DNA of 64,000 nt from Pseudomonas marginalis (GTDB lineage Bacteria; Pseudomonadota; Gammaproteobacteria; Pseudomonadales; Pseudomonadaceae). Position numbers and translations under genes: made by a program. Numbering within the stretch: position 1 is the first letter of the stretch; each line of letters opens with the position of its first letter. Of the stretch, positions 10,520 to 18,279 are shown in pieces. The stretch covers positions 3,907,501 to 3,971,500 of the forward strand of contig NZ_VTFG01000001.1 of assembly GCF_008692035.1 (NCBI RefSeq), read 5' to 3'. The notes under the pieces were generated by a model. That model was given only the letters and a program-made list of their open reading frames with translations, did not search any database and had not been told where the DNA came from.

Positions 10520-10744
10520 TCAATCGCGCCAGAAGGGTTTCAGGCCTTCCTGGCGGGCTTGCTCCGAGGTCAATCCAACATCGCGCAATTGCTCGCGAGT
10601 CAAGTGCAGCAAGGCCTTGCGCGTATGGCGGCGGTGCCAGAACAGGCTCCAGCGGCTGATCTCGCGCGGCGACGTCGCCCGCTCTTGCCCAGCCTGCAAT
10701 TCCTGACTGTGTAACGTCAGCCACACATCGCTCATGCCGTTCAT
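10520..10744 (-). CDS. DUF1127 domain small protein
   Basis: 74-residue protein with a C-terminal DUF1127/YjiS-like segment: WHRRHTRKALLHLTREQLRDVGLTSEQA followed by the ending KPFWRD. Such proteins are basic; some small members in other proteobacteria have been linked to RNA binding and phosphate or carbon metabolism, but this one is uncharacterised. The ATG at 10744 has GAGGGG eight bases upstream and is preferred over the ATG at 10759. Its stop codon directly abuts that of the convergent oxidoreductase gene, and it is divergent from the MocR gene. Confidence 0.8.
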   Translation of the reverse strand: MNGMSDVWLTLHSQELQAGQERATSPREISRWSLFWHRRHTRKALLHLTREQLRDVGLTSEQARQEGLKPFWRD

Positions 10745-10804
10745 TTTGCTGCCCCTCATTTGCCTGTTGCCATGAGTGGCTAGAATGAGCGAGCAGGCAA
10801 AACC

Positions 10805-10889
10805 ATTACAGATTCAACTCACCTTTATTAAATCCATACAGATACTGCCCCTGTGCGGCTGAATCCTGTATTTTCCCTCTATCTGTACT
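10805..10889. promoter_or_regulatory. TACAGAT repeat cluster, candidate MocR-type operator
   Basis: Two direct copies of TACAGAT (10807-10813 and 10837-10843, 30 bp apart) are followed by an inverted copy ATCTGTA at 10881-10887 and a weaker CCTGTA at 10865-10870. They lie directly before the MocR-family start codon, between divergent genes. MocR regulators bind direct and inverted short repeats with spacing near whole helical turns, so autoregulation is plausible. Confidence 0.6.
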
Positions 10890-10909
10890 GGTCACCTGGA
10901 GCGACCGCC

Positions 10910-12334
10910 ATGACGCTTTACGTCAACCTCGCCGAATTGCTGGGCACGCGTATCGAACAGGGGTTCTATCGCCCTGGCGATCGACTGCCGTCCGTACGCG
11001 CCTTGAGCGTGGAGCACGGGGTCAGCCTGAGCACCGTGCAGCAGGCGTATCGACTGCTGGAAGACAATGGCCTGGCGATGCCCAAGCCCAAGTCCGGCTA
11101 CTTTGTACCGGTAGGTCGGGAGTTGCCGGCACTGCCGGAGGTCGGCCGCCCGGCTCAGCGCCCGGTGGAAATATCGCAGTGGGACCAGGTACTGGAATTG
11201 ATTCGCGCAGTCCCGCGCAAAGACGTCATACAGATGGGTCGCGGCATGCCGGATGTATTGTCGCCCACCCTCAAGCCCCTGCTGCGCAGCCTGGCGCGTG
11301 TCAGCCGGCGCCAGGATTTGCCGGGGCTGTATTACGACAATATCCTCGGCTGTATGGAACTGCGCGAGCAAATCGCCCGGCTGTCATTGGATTCCGGCTG
11401 CCAACTGACGGCCGAGGACATCGTGATTACCACCGGCTGCCATGAGGCGCTGTCCGCCAGCATCCACGCCATCTGCGAACCGGGCGATATCGTCGCGGTG
11501 GACTCGCCCAGTTTCCACGGGGCCATGCAGACCCTCAAGGGTTTGGGCATGAAAGCCCTGGAAATCCCCACCGACCCGATCACCGGCATCAGCCTCGAAG
11601 CCCTGGAACTGGCGCTGGAACAGTGGCCGATCAAGGTCATCCAGCTGACCCCCAACTGCAATAACCCCCTGGGCTACATCATGCCGGAAGCGCGCAAACG
11701 CGCATTGCTGACCCTGGCCCAGCGCTTTGACGTGGCGATCATCGAAGACGATGTGTATGGCGAACTGGCCTACAGCTACCCACGCCCGCGTACCATCAAA
11801 TCCTTCGACGAAGACGGTCGTGTGCTGCTGTGCAGTTCGTTCTCCAAGACCCTGGCGCCAGGCCTGCGCATTGGCTGGGTGGCTCCGGGCCGGTACCTGG
11901 AGCGGGTACTGCACATGAAGTACATCAGCACCGGCTCCACCGCCACCCAGCCGCAGATTGCAATTGCCGAGTTTCTCAAAGGGGGGCATTTCGAACCGCA
12001 TTTGCGACGAATGCGCACGCAATACCAGCGTAATCGCGACCTGATGCTCGACTGGGTCAGCCGCTACTTCCCGGCCGGCACCCGCGCCAGCCGCCCCCAA
12101 GGCAGTTTCATGCTGTGGGTAGAGCTGCCGGAAGGTTTCGACACCCTCAAGCTCAACCGCGCGCTGGTGGAACAAGGCGTACAGGTGGCTGTGGGAAGCA
12201 TCTTTTCCGCGTCGGGCAAGTACCGTAACTGCCTGCGCATGAACTACGCTGCCAAGCCCACCGCCCAGATTGAAGAGGCCGTGCGCAAAGTCGGCGCTGC
12301 CGCGATGAAGATGCTGGCCGAAACGGTGGACTGA
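10910..12334 (+). CDS. MocR-family regulator: GntR helix-turn-helix fused to aminotransferase-like domain
   Basis: 474-residue fusion protein. Residues about 1-70 form a GntR winged helix (GDRLPSVRALSVEHGVSLSTVQQAYRLL), and about 105-470 form a fold-type I aminotransferase domain with the PLP lysine in SSFSKTLAPGLRIGW. MocR proteins use PLP-bound amines or PLP itself as the effector and usually control a neighbouring gene. The start at 10910 has a TGGAGC site; the upstream frame is discarded because it carries no family sequence. The divergent neighbour encodes a DUF1127 protein, and polyamine genes flank the region, but the regulated target is not known. Confidence 0.88.
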   Translation: MTLYVNLAELLGTRIEQGFYRPGDRLPSVRALSVEHGVSLSTVQQAYRLLEDNGLAMPKPKSGYFVPVGRELPALPEVGRPAQRPVEISQWDQVLELIRAVPRKDVIQMGRGMPDVLSPTLKPLLRSLARVSRRQDLPGLYYDNILGCMELREQIARLSLDSGCQLTAEDIVITTGCHEALSASIHAICEPGDIVAVDSPSFHGAMQTLKGLGMKALEIPTDPITGISLEALELALEQWPIKVIQLTPNCNNPLGYIMPEARKRALLTLAQRFDVAIIEDDVYGELAYSYPRPRTIKSFDEDGRVLLCSSFSKTLAPGLRIGWVAPGRYLERVLHMKYISTGSTATQPQIAIAEFLKGGHFEPHLRRMRTQYQRNRDLMLDWVSRYFPAGTRASRPQGSFMLWVELPEGFDTLKLNRALVEQGVQVAVGSIFSASGKYRNCLRMNYAAKPTAQIEEAVRKVGAAAMKMLAETVD

Positions 12335-12396
12335 CCTTTCGCGAGAAATCGCCGTCATATGTCGACAACCGCCCTGACCTGGACACGACTCCCTTG

Positions 12397-13962
12397 ATGA
12401 TTCGACGGCTTTTACCGTTTTTCCTGCTGGGAGCCCTGGCCCTGAGCGGCTGCGCCACGGTGAGTACCCCGCGCATACCCAGCGACGCCCTGCCGGCCGC
12501 CCAGTCGTCGTTCGGCCGCTCGATCCAGGCCCAGGCCGCGCCTTACCAGGGCCGTTCAGGTTTTCGCCTGCTGCCCAACAGCAGCGAAGCCTTCATGGCC
12601 CGCGCCGAGCTGATCCGCAATGCCCAGACCAGCCTTGACCTGCAGTACTACATCGTCCACGACGGCATCAGCACGCGCATGCTGGTGGATGAACTGCTCA
12701 AGGCCGCCGACCGTGGCGTGCGCGTGCGCATCCTGCTGGATGACACCACCAGCGACGGCCTCGACCAGATCATCGCCACCCTCGCCGCCCACCCCAAGAT
12801 CGAGATTCGCCTGTTCAACCCCCTGCACCTGGGGCGCAGCACCGGTGTGACGCGCGCCATGGGCCGCCTGTTCAACCTGTCGCTGCAACACCGGCGCATG
12901 CACAACAAGCTGTGGCTGGCGGACAACAGCGTGGCCATCGTCGGTGGGCGCAACCTGGGGGATGAGTATTTCGACGCCGAGCCCAACCTGAACTTCACCG
13001 ACATCGACATGCTCAGCGTGGGGCCGGTGGCCGAGCAACTCGGGCACAGTTTCGATCAGTACTGGAACAGCGCCCTGAGCAAACCCATTGATGATTTTGT
13101 CTCCAATACGCCTTCCAAAGGTGACCTGGCCGCCGCGCGCCTGGGCCTGGAGGCGTCGCTGGCCGAATCGCGCCAGCAGAAGCACGCGCTGTACGCGCGC
13201 CTGCGCACCTACCAGACCCAGCCGCGCATGGACATCTGGCGCCGCGAACTGATCTGGGCCTGGAACCAGGCGTTGTGGGACGCACCCAGCAAGGTGCTGT
13301 CCAAGGCCGACCCGGACCCGCACCTGCTGCTGACCACGCAACTGGCCCCGGAGCTGGAAGGCGTCAACCATGAACTGATGATGATCTCGGCGTACTTCGT
13401 GCCGGGACAGCCCGGGCTGGTGTACCTGACGGGGCGCGCCGACGCGGGCGTATCGGTGAGCTTGTTGACCAACTCCCTCGAAGCCACCGACGTGCCTGCC
13501 GTACATGGCGGCTATGCACCGTACCGCAAGGCGCTGCTGGAGCACGGGGTAAAACTCTACGAGCTGCGCCGCCAACCGGGTGACGGCAGCGGCAGCGGCC
13601 CGCACCTGTTTCGCCGAGGCACGTTCCGCGGCTCGGACTCGAGCCTGCACAGCAAGGCGATGATCTTTGATCGGCAAAAATCGTTTGTCGGTTCCTTCAA
13701 TTTCGACCCGCGCTCCGTGCTGTGGAACACCGAGGTCGGCGTGCTGGTGGACAGTCCCGAGCTGGCGGAACACGTACGCAATCTCGCCCTGCAAGGCATG
13801 GCGCCGGCCCTGAGCTACGAGGCGAAACTGCAGGACGGCAACGTGGTATGGGTGACCGAGGACAACGGCCAACTGCACACCCTGACCCGTGAGCCGGGCA
13901 GTTGGTGGCGACGGTTCAATGCCTGGTTCGCCACCTCGGTCGGCCTGGAGCGCATGCTCTAG
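12397..13962 (+). CDS. Phospholipase D family lipoprotein, cardiolipin synthase-like
   Basis: 521-residue PLD-superfamily protein with two HKD motifs: HNKLWLADNSVAIVGGRN (about residues 168-185) and HSKAMIFDRQKSFVGSFNFD (about 416-435). A lipoprotein signal with lipobox ALSGC places lipidated Cys at residue 19. Lipidated dual-HKD proteins of this type (DUF/YmdC-ClsC like) are predicted phospholipid-modifying enzymes anchored in the envelope; whether this one makes cardiolipin is unknown. ATG at 12397 is chosen; a TTG lies one codon upstream. Single gene, convergent with the MFS transporter gene. Confidence 0.85.
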   Translation: MIRRLLPFFLLGALALSGCATVSTPRIPSDALPAAQSSFGRSIQAQAAPYQGRSGFRLLPNSSEAFMARAELIRNAQTSLDLQYYIVHDGISTRMLVDELLKAADRGVRVRILLDDTTSDGLDQIIATLAAHPKIEIRLFNPLHLGRSTGVTRAMGRLFNLSLQHRRMHNKLWLADNSVAIVGGRNLGDEYFDAEPNLNFTDIDMLSVGPVAEQLGHSFDQYWNSALSKPIDDFVSNTPSKGDLAAARLGLEASLAESRQQKHALYARLRTYQTQPRMDIWRRELIWAWNQALWDAPSKVLSKADPDPHLLLTTQLAPELEGVNHELMMISAYFVPGQPGLVYLTGRADAGVSVSLLTNSLEATDVPAVHGGYAPYRKALLEHGVKLYELRRQPGDGSGSGPHLFRRGTFRGSDSSLHSKAMIFDRQKSFVGSFNFDPRSVLWNTEVGVLVDSPELAEHVRNLALQGMAPALSYEAKLQDGNVVWVTEDNGQLHTLTREPGSWWRRFNAWFATSVGLERML

Positions 13963-13974
13963 GAACAGCGAGGA

Positions 13975-15117
13975 TCAAGCGGGCTGAGCAGCACCAAACG
14001 CGCCTTGGCGCAGCAACAGCACCACCAAACCCAAGGCCCCGGCCGCCATCAGCCACGGCAGCGCGTGCCCGCTGATCCATTGGCTGCCGGCGCCGGCCAC
14101 CAGCGGGCCGATCAGGCAACCGATGCCCCACAACTGCGCGATGTGGGCATTGGCACGCACCAGCGCATCGTCACGATAACGCTCGCCGATCAGAATCAGC
14201 GACAACGTGAACAACCCGCCGGCACTGGCGCCGAACAGCACCCATATTGGCCAGATCAGCAGCGTGTGCATCAGCAACGGAACCGCCAGGCTCGATGCCA
14301 GCAACAGCAGTGCGCAACTCAAAAACAGCGTGCGTCGTGGCAGGTAATCCGCCAGCGCACCGATGGGCAGTTGCAGCAGCGCGTCACCGACCACCACCGT
14401 GCTGACCATCGCCAGGGCAATTTCGGCAGTGAAGCCCTGTTGCAGGCAATACACCGGCAGCAGCGTCAGGATCATCGCCTCAAACGCGGCGAACAGCGCC
14501 ACCGCCCAGGCAATCGCCGGCAGGCTCAGGCAGAAGCGCCACAGGTCCGCGAAGGTCACGCTGAACGATTCGGCACTGGGCGCACCAGAGCGACCCAGCA
14601 ATGCCAACGGAGCCACCACCAGCAGGCCAACGCCGACCCAGAAACCATAGTCATGGTCGGTACCGATCAGGCCCAGCAGCAACGGGCCCGAGAGCTGGCT
14701 CAAGGCATAACTGCAGCCATACAGCGCCACCAGCCGGCCACGCCACTGCTCCACCACCAACTGGTTGATCCAGCTTTCACCGAGGATAAACACGATGGTC
14801 AGGATCACCCCGATCATCAGGCGCAACGCCAGCCATATCGGGTAGCTGGGCAGAATGGCCAGCAAACCGATGGATACCGCACCCGCCCACAGGCACAGAC
14901 GCATGAGATTCGCGGTGCCGAGCCAGGCGGCCAGGCGGCTGGAGACCTTGGCACCGAGCAATACGCCGAAGGCCGGCATGGCGGCCATTACGCCAATCGC
15001 GAAACTGCCGTAGCCCCAGCCCTCCAGGCGCAGGGAGACCAGCGGCATGCTGACGCCCAGGGCCAGGCCGACACTGAGCACCGAGGCCAGGACGGCGAAA
15101 TAGGTCGCCCAACGCAT
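13975..15117 (-). CDS. MFS transporter, YcaD-like
   Basis: 380-residue major facilitator protein with about 12 hydrophobic segments. It starts MRWATYFAVLASVLSVGLAL and has GESWINQLV in the middle, a feature of YcaD-like transporters. The ATG at 15117 follows a good AGGAG site (ACAGGAGCGTGGCA) and gives the family length; the longer frame upstream runs into the REPIN. The substrate is unknown. It stands alone on the minus strand, convergent with the PLD gene and tandem with the aldehyde dehydrogenase gene upstream. Confidence 0.85.
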   Translation of the reverse strand: MRWATYFAVLASVLSVGLALGVSMPLVSLRLEGWGYGSFAIGVMAAMPAFGVLLGAKVSSRLAAWLGTANLMRLCLWAGAVSIGLLAILPSYPIWLALRLMIGVILTIVFILGESWINQLVVEQWRGRLVALYGCSYALSQLSGPLLLGLIGTDHDYGFWVGVGLLVVAPLALLGRSGAPSAESFSVTFADLWRFCLSLPAIAWAVALFAAFEAMILTLLPVYCLQQGFTAEIALAMVSTVVVGDALLQLPIGALADYLPRRTLFLSCALLLLASSLAVPLLMHTLLIWPIWVLFGASAGGLFTLSLILIGERYRDDALVRANAHIAQLWGIGCLIGPLVAGAGSQWISGHALPWLMAAGALGLVVLLLRQGAFGAAQPA

Positions 15118-15158
15118 TGCCACGCTCCTGTGGATAATCATGGGTTCACACAAAACAG

Positions 15159-15248
15159 TGTGGGAGGGGGCTTGCTCCCGATTGCGGTGGATCATTGAGC
15201 ACTGTTAGTGCCTGACACACTGCTATCGGGGCAAGCCCCCTCCCACAT
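15159..15248. repeat. REPIN (paired inverted REP sequences)
   Basis: Left arm GTGTGGGAGGGGGCTTGC.. (15159-15182) and right arm ..GCAAGCCCCCTCCCACAT (15225-15248) are inverted copies separated by about 42 bp. This is the REPIN structure known from P. fluorescens, mobilised in trans by a RAYT transposase encoded elsewhere. It lies between the MFS and aldehyde dehydrogenase genes. Confidence 0.88.
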
Positions 15249-15264
15249 TTGCCTGCGGTGTTGC

Positions 15265-16758
15265 TTAGAGCTTGATCCAGGTCGCCTTCAGCTCGGTGTA
15301 CTTGTCGAACGCATGCAGCGACTTGTCGCGACCATTACCCGACTGCTTGAAGCCGCCAAACGGTGCGGTCATGTCGCCGCCATCGTATTGGTTGACCCAC
15401 ACGCTACCGGCACGCAGGGCCTTGGCGGTGAGGTGCGCCTTGGAAATATCCGATGTCCACACCGCAGCAGCGAGGCCATATTGGGTGTCGTTGGCGATCT
15501 TGATCGCTTCTTCGGCGCCGTCAAAGGTGATCACTGACAGCACTGGGCCGAAGATCTCTTCCTGGGCGATTCTCATGGCGTTGGTTACACCGTCGAAAAT
15601 CGTCGGTTCGACGTAGGTGCCGCCCGTCTCTTCCAGGATGCGCTTGCCACCCGCCACCAACTTGGCGCCGTCAGTGTGGCCGGCTTCGATGTACGACAGC
15701 ACGGTGTTCATCTGCTGGGTGTCCACCAGGGCACCGACGTTGGTCGCCGGGTCCAGCGGGTTGCCGGGCTTCCAGCCCTTGAGGGCCTCGATCACCAGCG
15801 GCAGGAAGGTGTCCTTGATCGAACGTTCCACCAGCAGGCGCGAACCGGCAGTGCAGACTTCACCCTGGTTGAAGGCGATGGCGCTGGCAGCGGATTCGGC
15901 GGCGGCTTGCAGGTTCGGAGCATCGGCAAAAACGATGTTCGGGCTCTTGCCGCCGGCTTCCAGCCATACACGCTTCATGTTCGATTCGCCGGAGCGGATC
16001 AACAGTTGCTTGGCGATCTTGGTCGAACCGGTGAACACCAGTGTGTCGACGTCCATGTGCAGCGCCAGCGCATTGCCGACGGTGTGGCCGTAGCCCGGCA
16101 GCACGTTGAACACGCCTTTCGGAATACCGGCTTCAACGGCCAGGGCCGCGATGCGGATGGCGGTGAGCGGGGATTTTTCGGACGGTTTGAGGATCACCGA
16201 GTTACCGGTGGACAGCGCCGGGCCGAGTTTCCAGCAGGCCATCATCAGCGGGAAGTTCCACGGCACGATGGCACCCACCACGCCGACCGGCTCGCGGGTC
16301 ACCAGACCCAACTGATCGTGCGGGGTGGCTGCGACTTCGTCGTAGATCTTGTCGATTGCCTCGCCGCTCCAGCTCAGGGCATTTGCCGCGCCGGGTACGT
16401 CAATGTTCAGGGAGTCACTGATCGGCTTGCCCATGTCCAGGGTTTCGAGCAGCGCCAGTTCTTCGGCATTGGCCTTGAGCAGCGCGGCGAAACGGATCAT
16501 GGTGGCTTTGCGTTTGGCCGGCGCCAGGCGCGACCAGACACCGGAATTGAAGGTGGCGCGGGCGTTTTCTACGGCGCGCTGGGCATCGGCGGCGTCACAA
16601 CTGGCAACACTGGTCAGCAGGCGGCCATCGACCGGGCTGATGCATTCGAAGGTGTCGCCGGAAACAGCGGCGGTGTATTCGCCATTGATGTAGGCGCGGC
16701 CTTCGATCTTCAGATCCTTGGCGCGTTGTTCCCAGTCGGCACGGGTCAGGGTGGTCAT
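15265..16758 (-). CDS. kauB: Gamma-glutamyl-gamma-aminobutyraldehyde dehydrogenase family (KauB/PuuC)
   Basis: 497-residue NAD(P)-dependent aldehyde dehydrogenase. Catalytic residues are E267 in WLEAGGKSPN and C302 in NQGEVCTAGSR; the cofactor region has PWNFPLMM and FTGSTKIAK. The N-terminus MTTLTRADWEQRAKDL and the full length match KauB/PuuC, which oxidise 4-guanidinobutyraldehyde or gamma-glutamyl-aminobutyraldehyde in arginine and polyamine catabolism. The start is ATG at 16758 behind AGGAGG. It fits functionally with the PauB-like oxidase at 9.2 kb and the PauR-like regulator at 5 kb. Confidence 0.9.
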   Translation of the reverse strand: MTTLTRADWEQRAKDLKIEGRAYINGEYTAAVSGDTFECISPVDGRLLTSVASCDAADAQRAVENARATFNSGVWSRLAPAKRKATMIRFAALLKANAEELALLETLDMGKPISDSLNIDVPGAANALSWSGEAIDKIYDEVAATPHDQLGLVTREPVGVVGAIVPWNFPLMMACWKLGPALSTGNSVILKPSEKSPLTAIRIAALAVEAGIPKGVFNVLPGYGHTVGNALALHMDVDTLVFTGSTKIAKQLLIRSGESNMKRVWLEAGGKSPNIVFADAPNLQAAAESAASAIAFNQGEVCTAGSRLLVERSIKDTFLPLVIEALKGWKPGNPLDPATNVGALVDTQQMNTVLSYIEAGHTDGAKLVAGGKRILEETGGTYVEPTIFDGVTNAMRIAQEEIFGPVLSVITFDGAEEAIKIANDTQYGLAAAVWTSDISKAHLTAKALRAGSVWVNQYDGGDMTAPFGGFKQSGNGRDKSLHAFDKYTELKATWIKL

Positions 16759-16988
16759 GCGAGTGTCCTCCTCTTATTGAATACAAGGGCCAGGCGATGT
16801 CCCCCGGCAGCCTCAAAGAATGCTTGCCCGCCAGCCAGCTGTTCGGCTCAAAGGCAGCTGCCACCCTAAACCAGCGGCCAGGGATGTTTCAATATATTTG
16901 ACATAACCGCGGTAAACGCCCTTGCGATGTTCATTTTAATAAACATAGACTTTGGGCTCTCCAACCGCAGGCCAGACGGGACACGCAC

Positions 16989-17351
16989 ATGAGCATCCAG
17001 GACATCGTCGATTTCAGCCAGGCCAACACCGCCCCAGACCGCTACCGCCCTGCCGCGGAAAAAATCCTCAAGGGCGATCCCGAACAAACGGTGTACAACC
17101 ATTACAACAGCCCGTGCGGCCAGATGAACGCCGGGGTCTGGGAAGGAGAGGTCGGGCAGTGGCAGGTCAACTACAGCGAGCATGAGTATTGCGAGATCGT
17201 GCAGGGCGTCTCTGTATTGCGCGACGCCGAGGGCAATGCGAAGACCTTGCGTGCCGGCGACCGCTTCGTGATCCCCGCCGGCTTCAGCGGCACCTGGGAA
17301 GTGCTGGAGCCGTGCCGCAAGATCTATGTGGTGTTCGAGCAGAAGGCCTGA
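16989..17351 (+). CDS. Small cupin-domain protein
   Basis: 120-residue protein with a single cupin barrel (about 45-115), including EHEYCEIVQGVSVLRD and AGDRFVIPAGFSGTWEVLEP, similar to the cupin_3 (DUF861/ureidoglycolate hydrolase-like) group. The enzymatic role is unknown; it is divergent from kauB and may be co-regulated with it, as recalled for PA5314 next to PA5313-PA5312. A bidirectional terminator follows. Confidence 0.75.
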   Translation: MSIQDIVDFSQANTAPDRYRPAAEKILKGDPEQTVYNHYNSPCGQMNAGVWEGEVGQWQVNYSEHEYCEIVQGVSVLRDAEGNAKTLRAGDRFVIPAGFSGTWEVLEPCRKIYVVFEQKA

Positions 17352-17368
17352 TCAACAAACGCCAGGCA

Positions 17369-17403
17369 AAAAAAAGCCCGTATCGTGAGATACGGGCTTT
17401 TTC
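17369..17403. terminator. Bidirectional rho-independent terminator
   Basis: Perfect 10-bp stem AGCCCGTATC/GATACGGGCT with loop GTGA at 17375-17398, with A-run before and T-run after. It lies between the stops of the cupin gene (plus) and rpmG (minus) and can serve both. Confidence 0.92.
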
Positions 17404-17420
17404 ACAAGGAGGAAAATCAA

Positions 17421-17576
17421 TTACTTGATTTTGCCTTCTTTGTAGATCACGTGCTTGCGAACGCGCGGGTCGAACATTTTCTTTTCGAGCTTGTCCGGGG
17501 TAGTACGCTTGTTCTTGTCGGTAGTGTAGAAGTGACCAGTACCGGCGCTAGAGATCATTCGAATCAATTCACGCAT
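17421..17576 (-). CDS. rpmG: 50S ribosomal protein L33
   Basis: 51-residue basic protein beginning [20 protein letters not shown] and ending KEGKIK. It lacks the CxxC pairs of the zinc-binding paralogue, so it is the zinc-independent form. It follows rpmB by 11 bp in the usual rpmB-rpmG operon. AGGAGC precedes the start. Confidence 0.97.
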   Translation of the reverse strand: MRELIRMISSAGTGHFYTTDKNKRTTPDKLEKKMFDPRVRKHVIYKEGKIK

Positions 17577-17587
17577 GATAGAGCTCC

Positions 17588-17821
17588 TTAGATCTTGCCA
17601 GCGGCGCGGATTTCGGCCAGCACGACAGTGATGCCACGCTTGTCGATAATACGCATGCCTTTGGCAGATACACGCAGGCGAACAAAACGTTTCTCTTCTT
17701 CAACCCAGAAGCGGTGATGCTGCAGGTTCGGCAGGAAACGACGACGGGTTTTGTTATTTGCGTGGGAAATGTTATTCCCAGTCACCGGACCCTTACCGGT
17801 AACTTGACAGACTCTCGACAT
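17588..17821 (-). CDS. rpmB: 50S ribosomal protein L28
   Basis: 77-residue protein beginning [20 protein letters not shown], the typical L28 N-terminus, and ending EIRAAGKI. It is the first gene of rpmB-rpmG on the minus strand and has normal family length. Confidence 0.97.
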   Translation of the reverse strand: MSRVCQVTGKGPVTGNNISHANNKTRRRFLPNLQHHRFWVEEEKRFVRLRVSAKGMRIIDKRGITVVLAEIRAAGKI

Positions 17822-18279
17822 GCCTCAGCCCTCTAAAACCACATGCCCAACCCGGCATGGGTTGGCCGCTTAATCTCTCAGTCATTTGGCGCCAGGCGCC
17901 GCGTTTCTTTAGGGTCTTACCGGCTACACCTACAAGCGAAGGAACCGGGCCCCTAGAAAAGAGCGCTGCTTTATACCAGAAAGACCCATGTGCAACAACA
18001 GCCCGTGTATTTTTACCGGCGTAAATCTCGGCGACAGACGCCCGAACCGTTGCCAGGAGGGGCCGCTGTAACAGCCGACCGCTCGTCGCACAGAATGATT
18101 TACAGCGCTCGCGCGCGCAGTAAAGCGCACAGCGAAACGCGCTGGGGTGCCATCAAAACAGCATTTGAGGCAAAAGCACAGGCAAAAATGGGCTAGTCAT
18201 TTATCAACCAGACCACTACGGTAGGGCTTTTCCAGACTGCACTCGCAGATGGGCCTTCGATCTGCAAAGGAAACCGAAC
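17822..18279. other. 458-bp intergenic region between rpmB and the peptide-binding protein gene
   Basis: Divergent spacer. It must hold the rpmB-rpmG promoter (minus) and the promoter of the binding-protein gene (plus). A 68-codon open frame at 17990-18196 has no family resemblance and no clear ribosome binding site. I see no RNA gene, repeat or riboswitch. Confidence 0.5.

Noticed and set aside
17990-18196. 68-codon frame between rpmB and the peptide-binding protein gene
   Set aside because: No convincing ribosome site and no recognisable protein.
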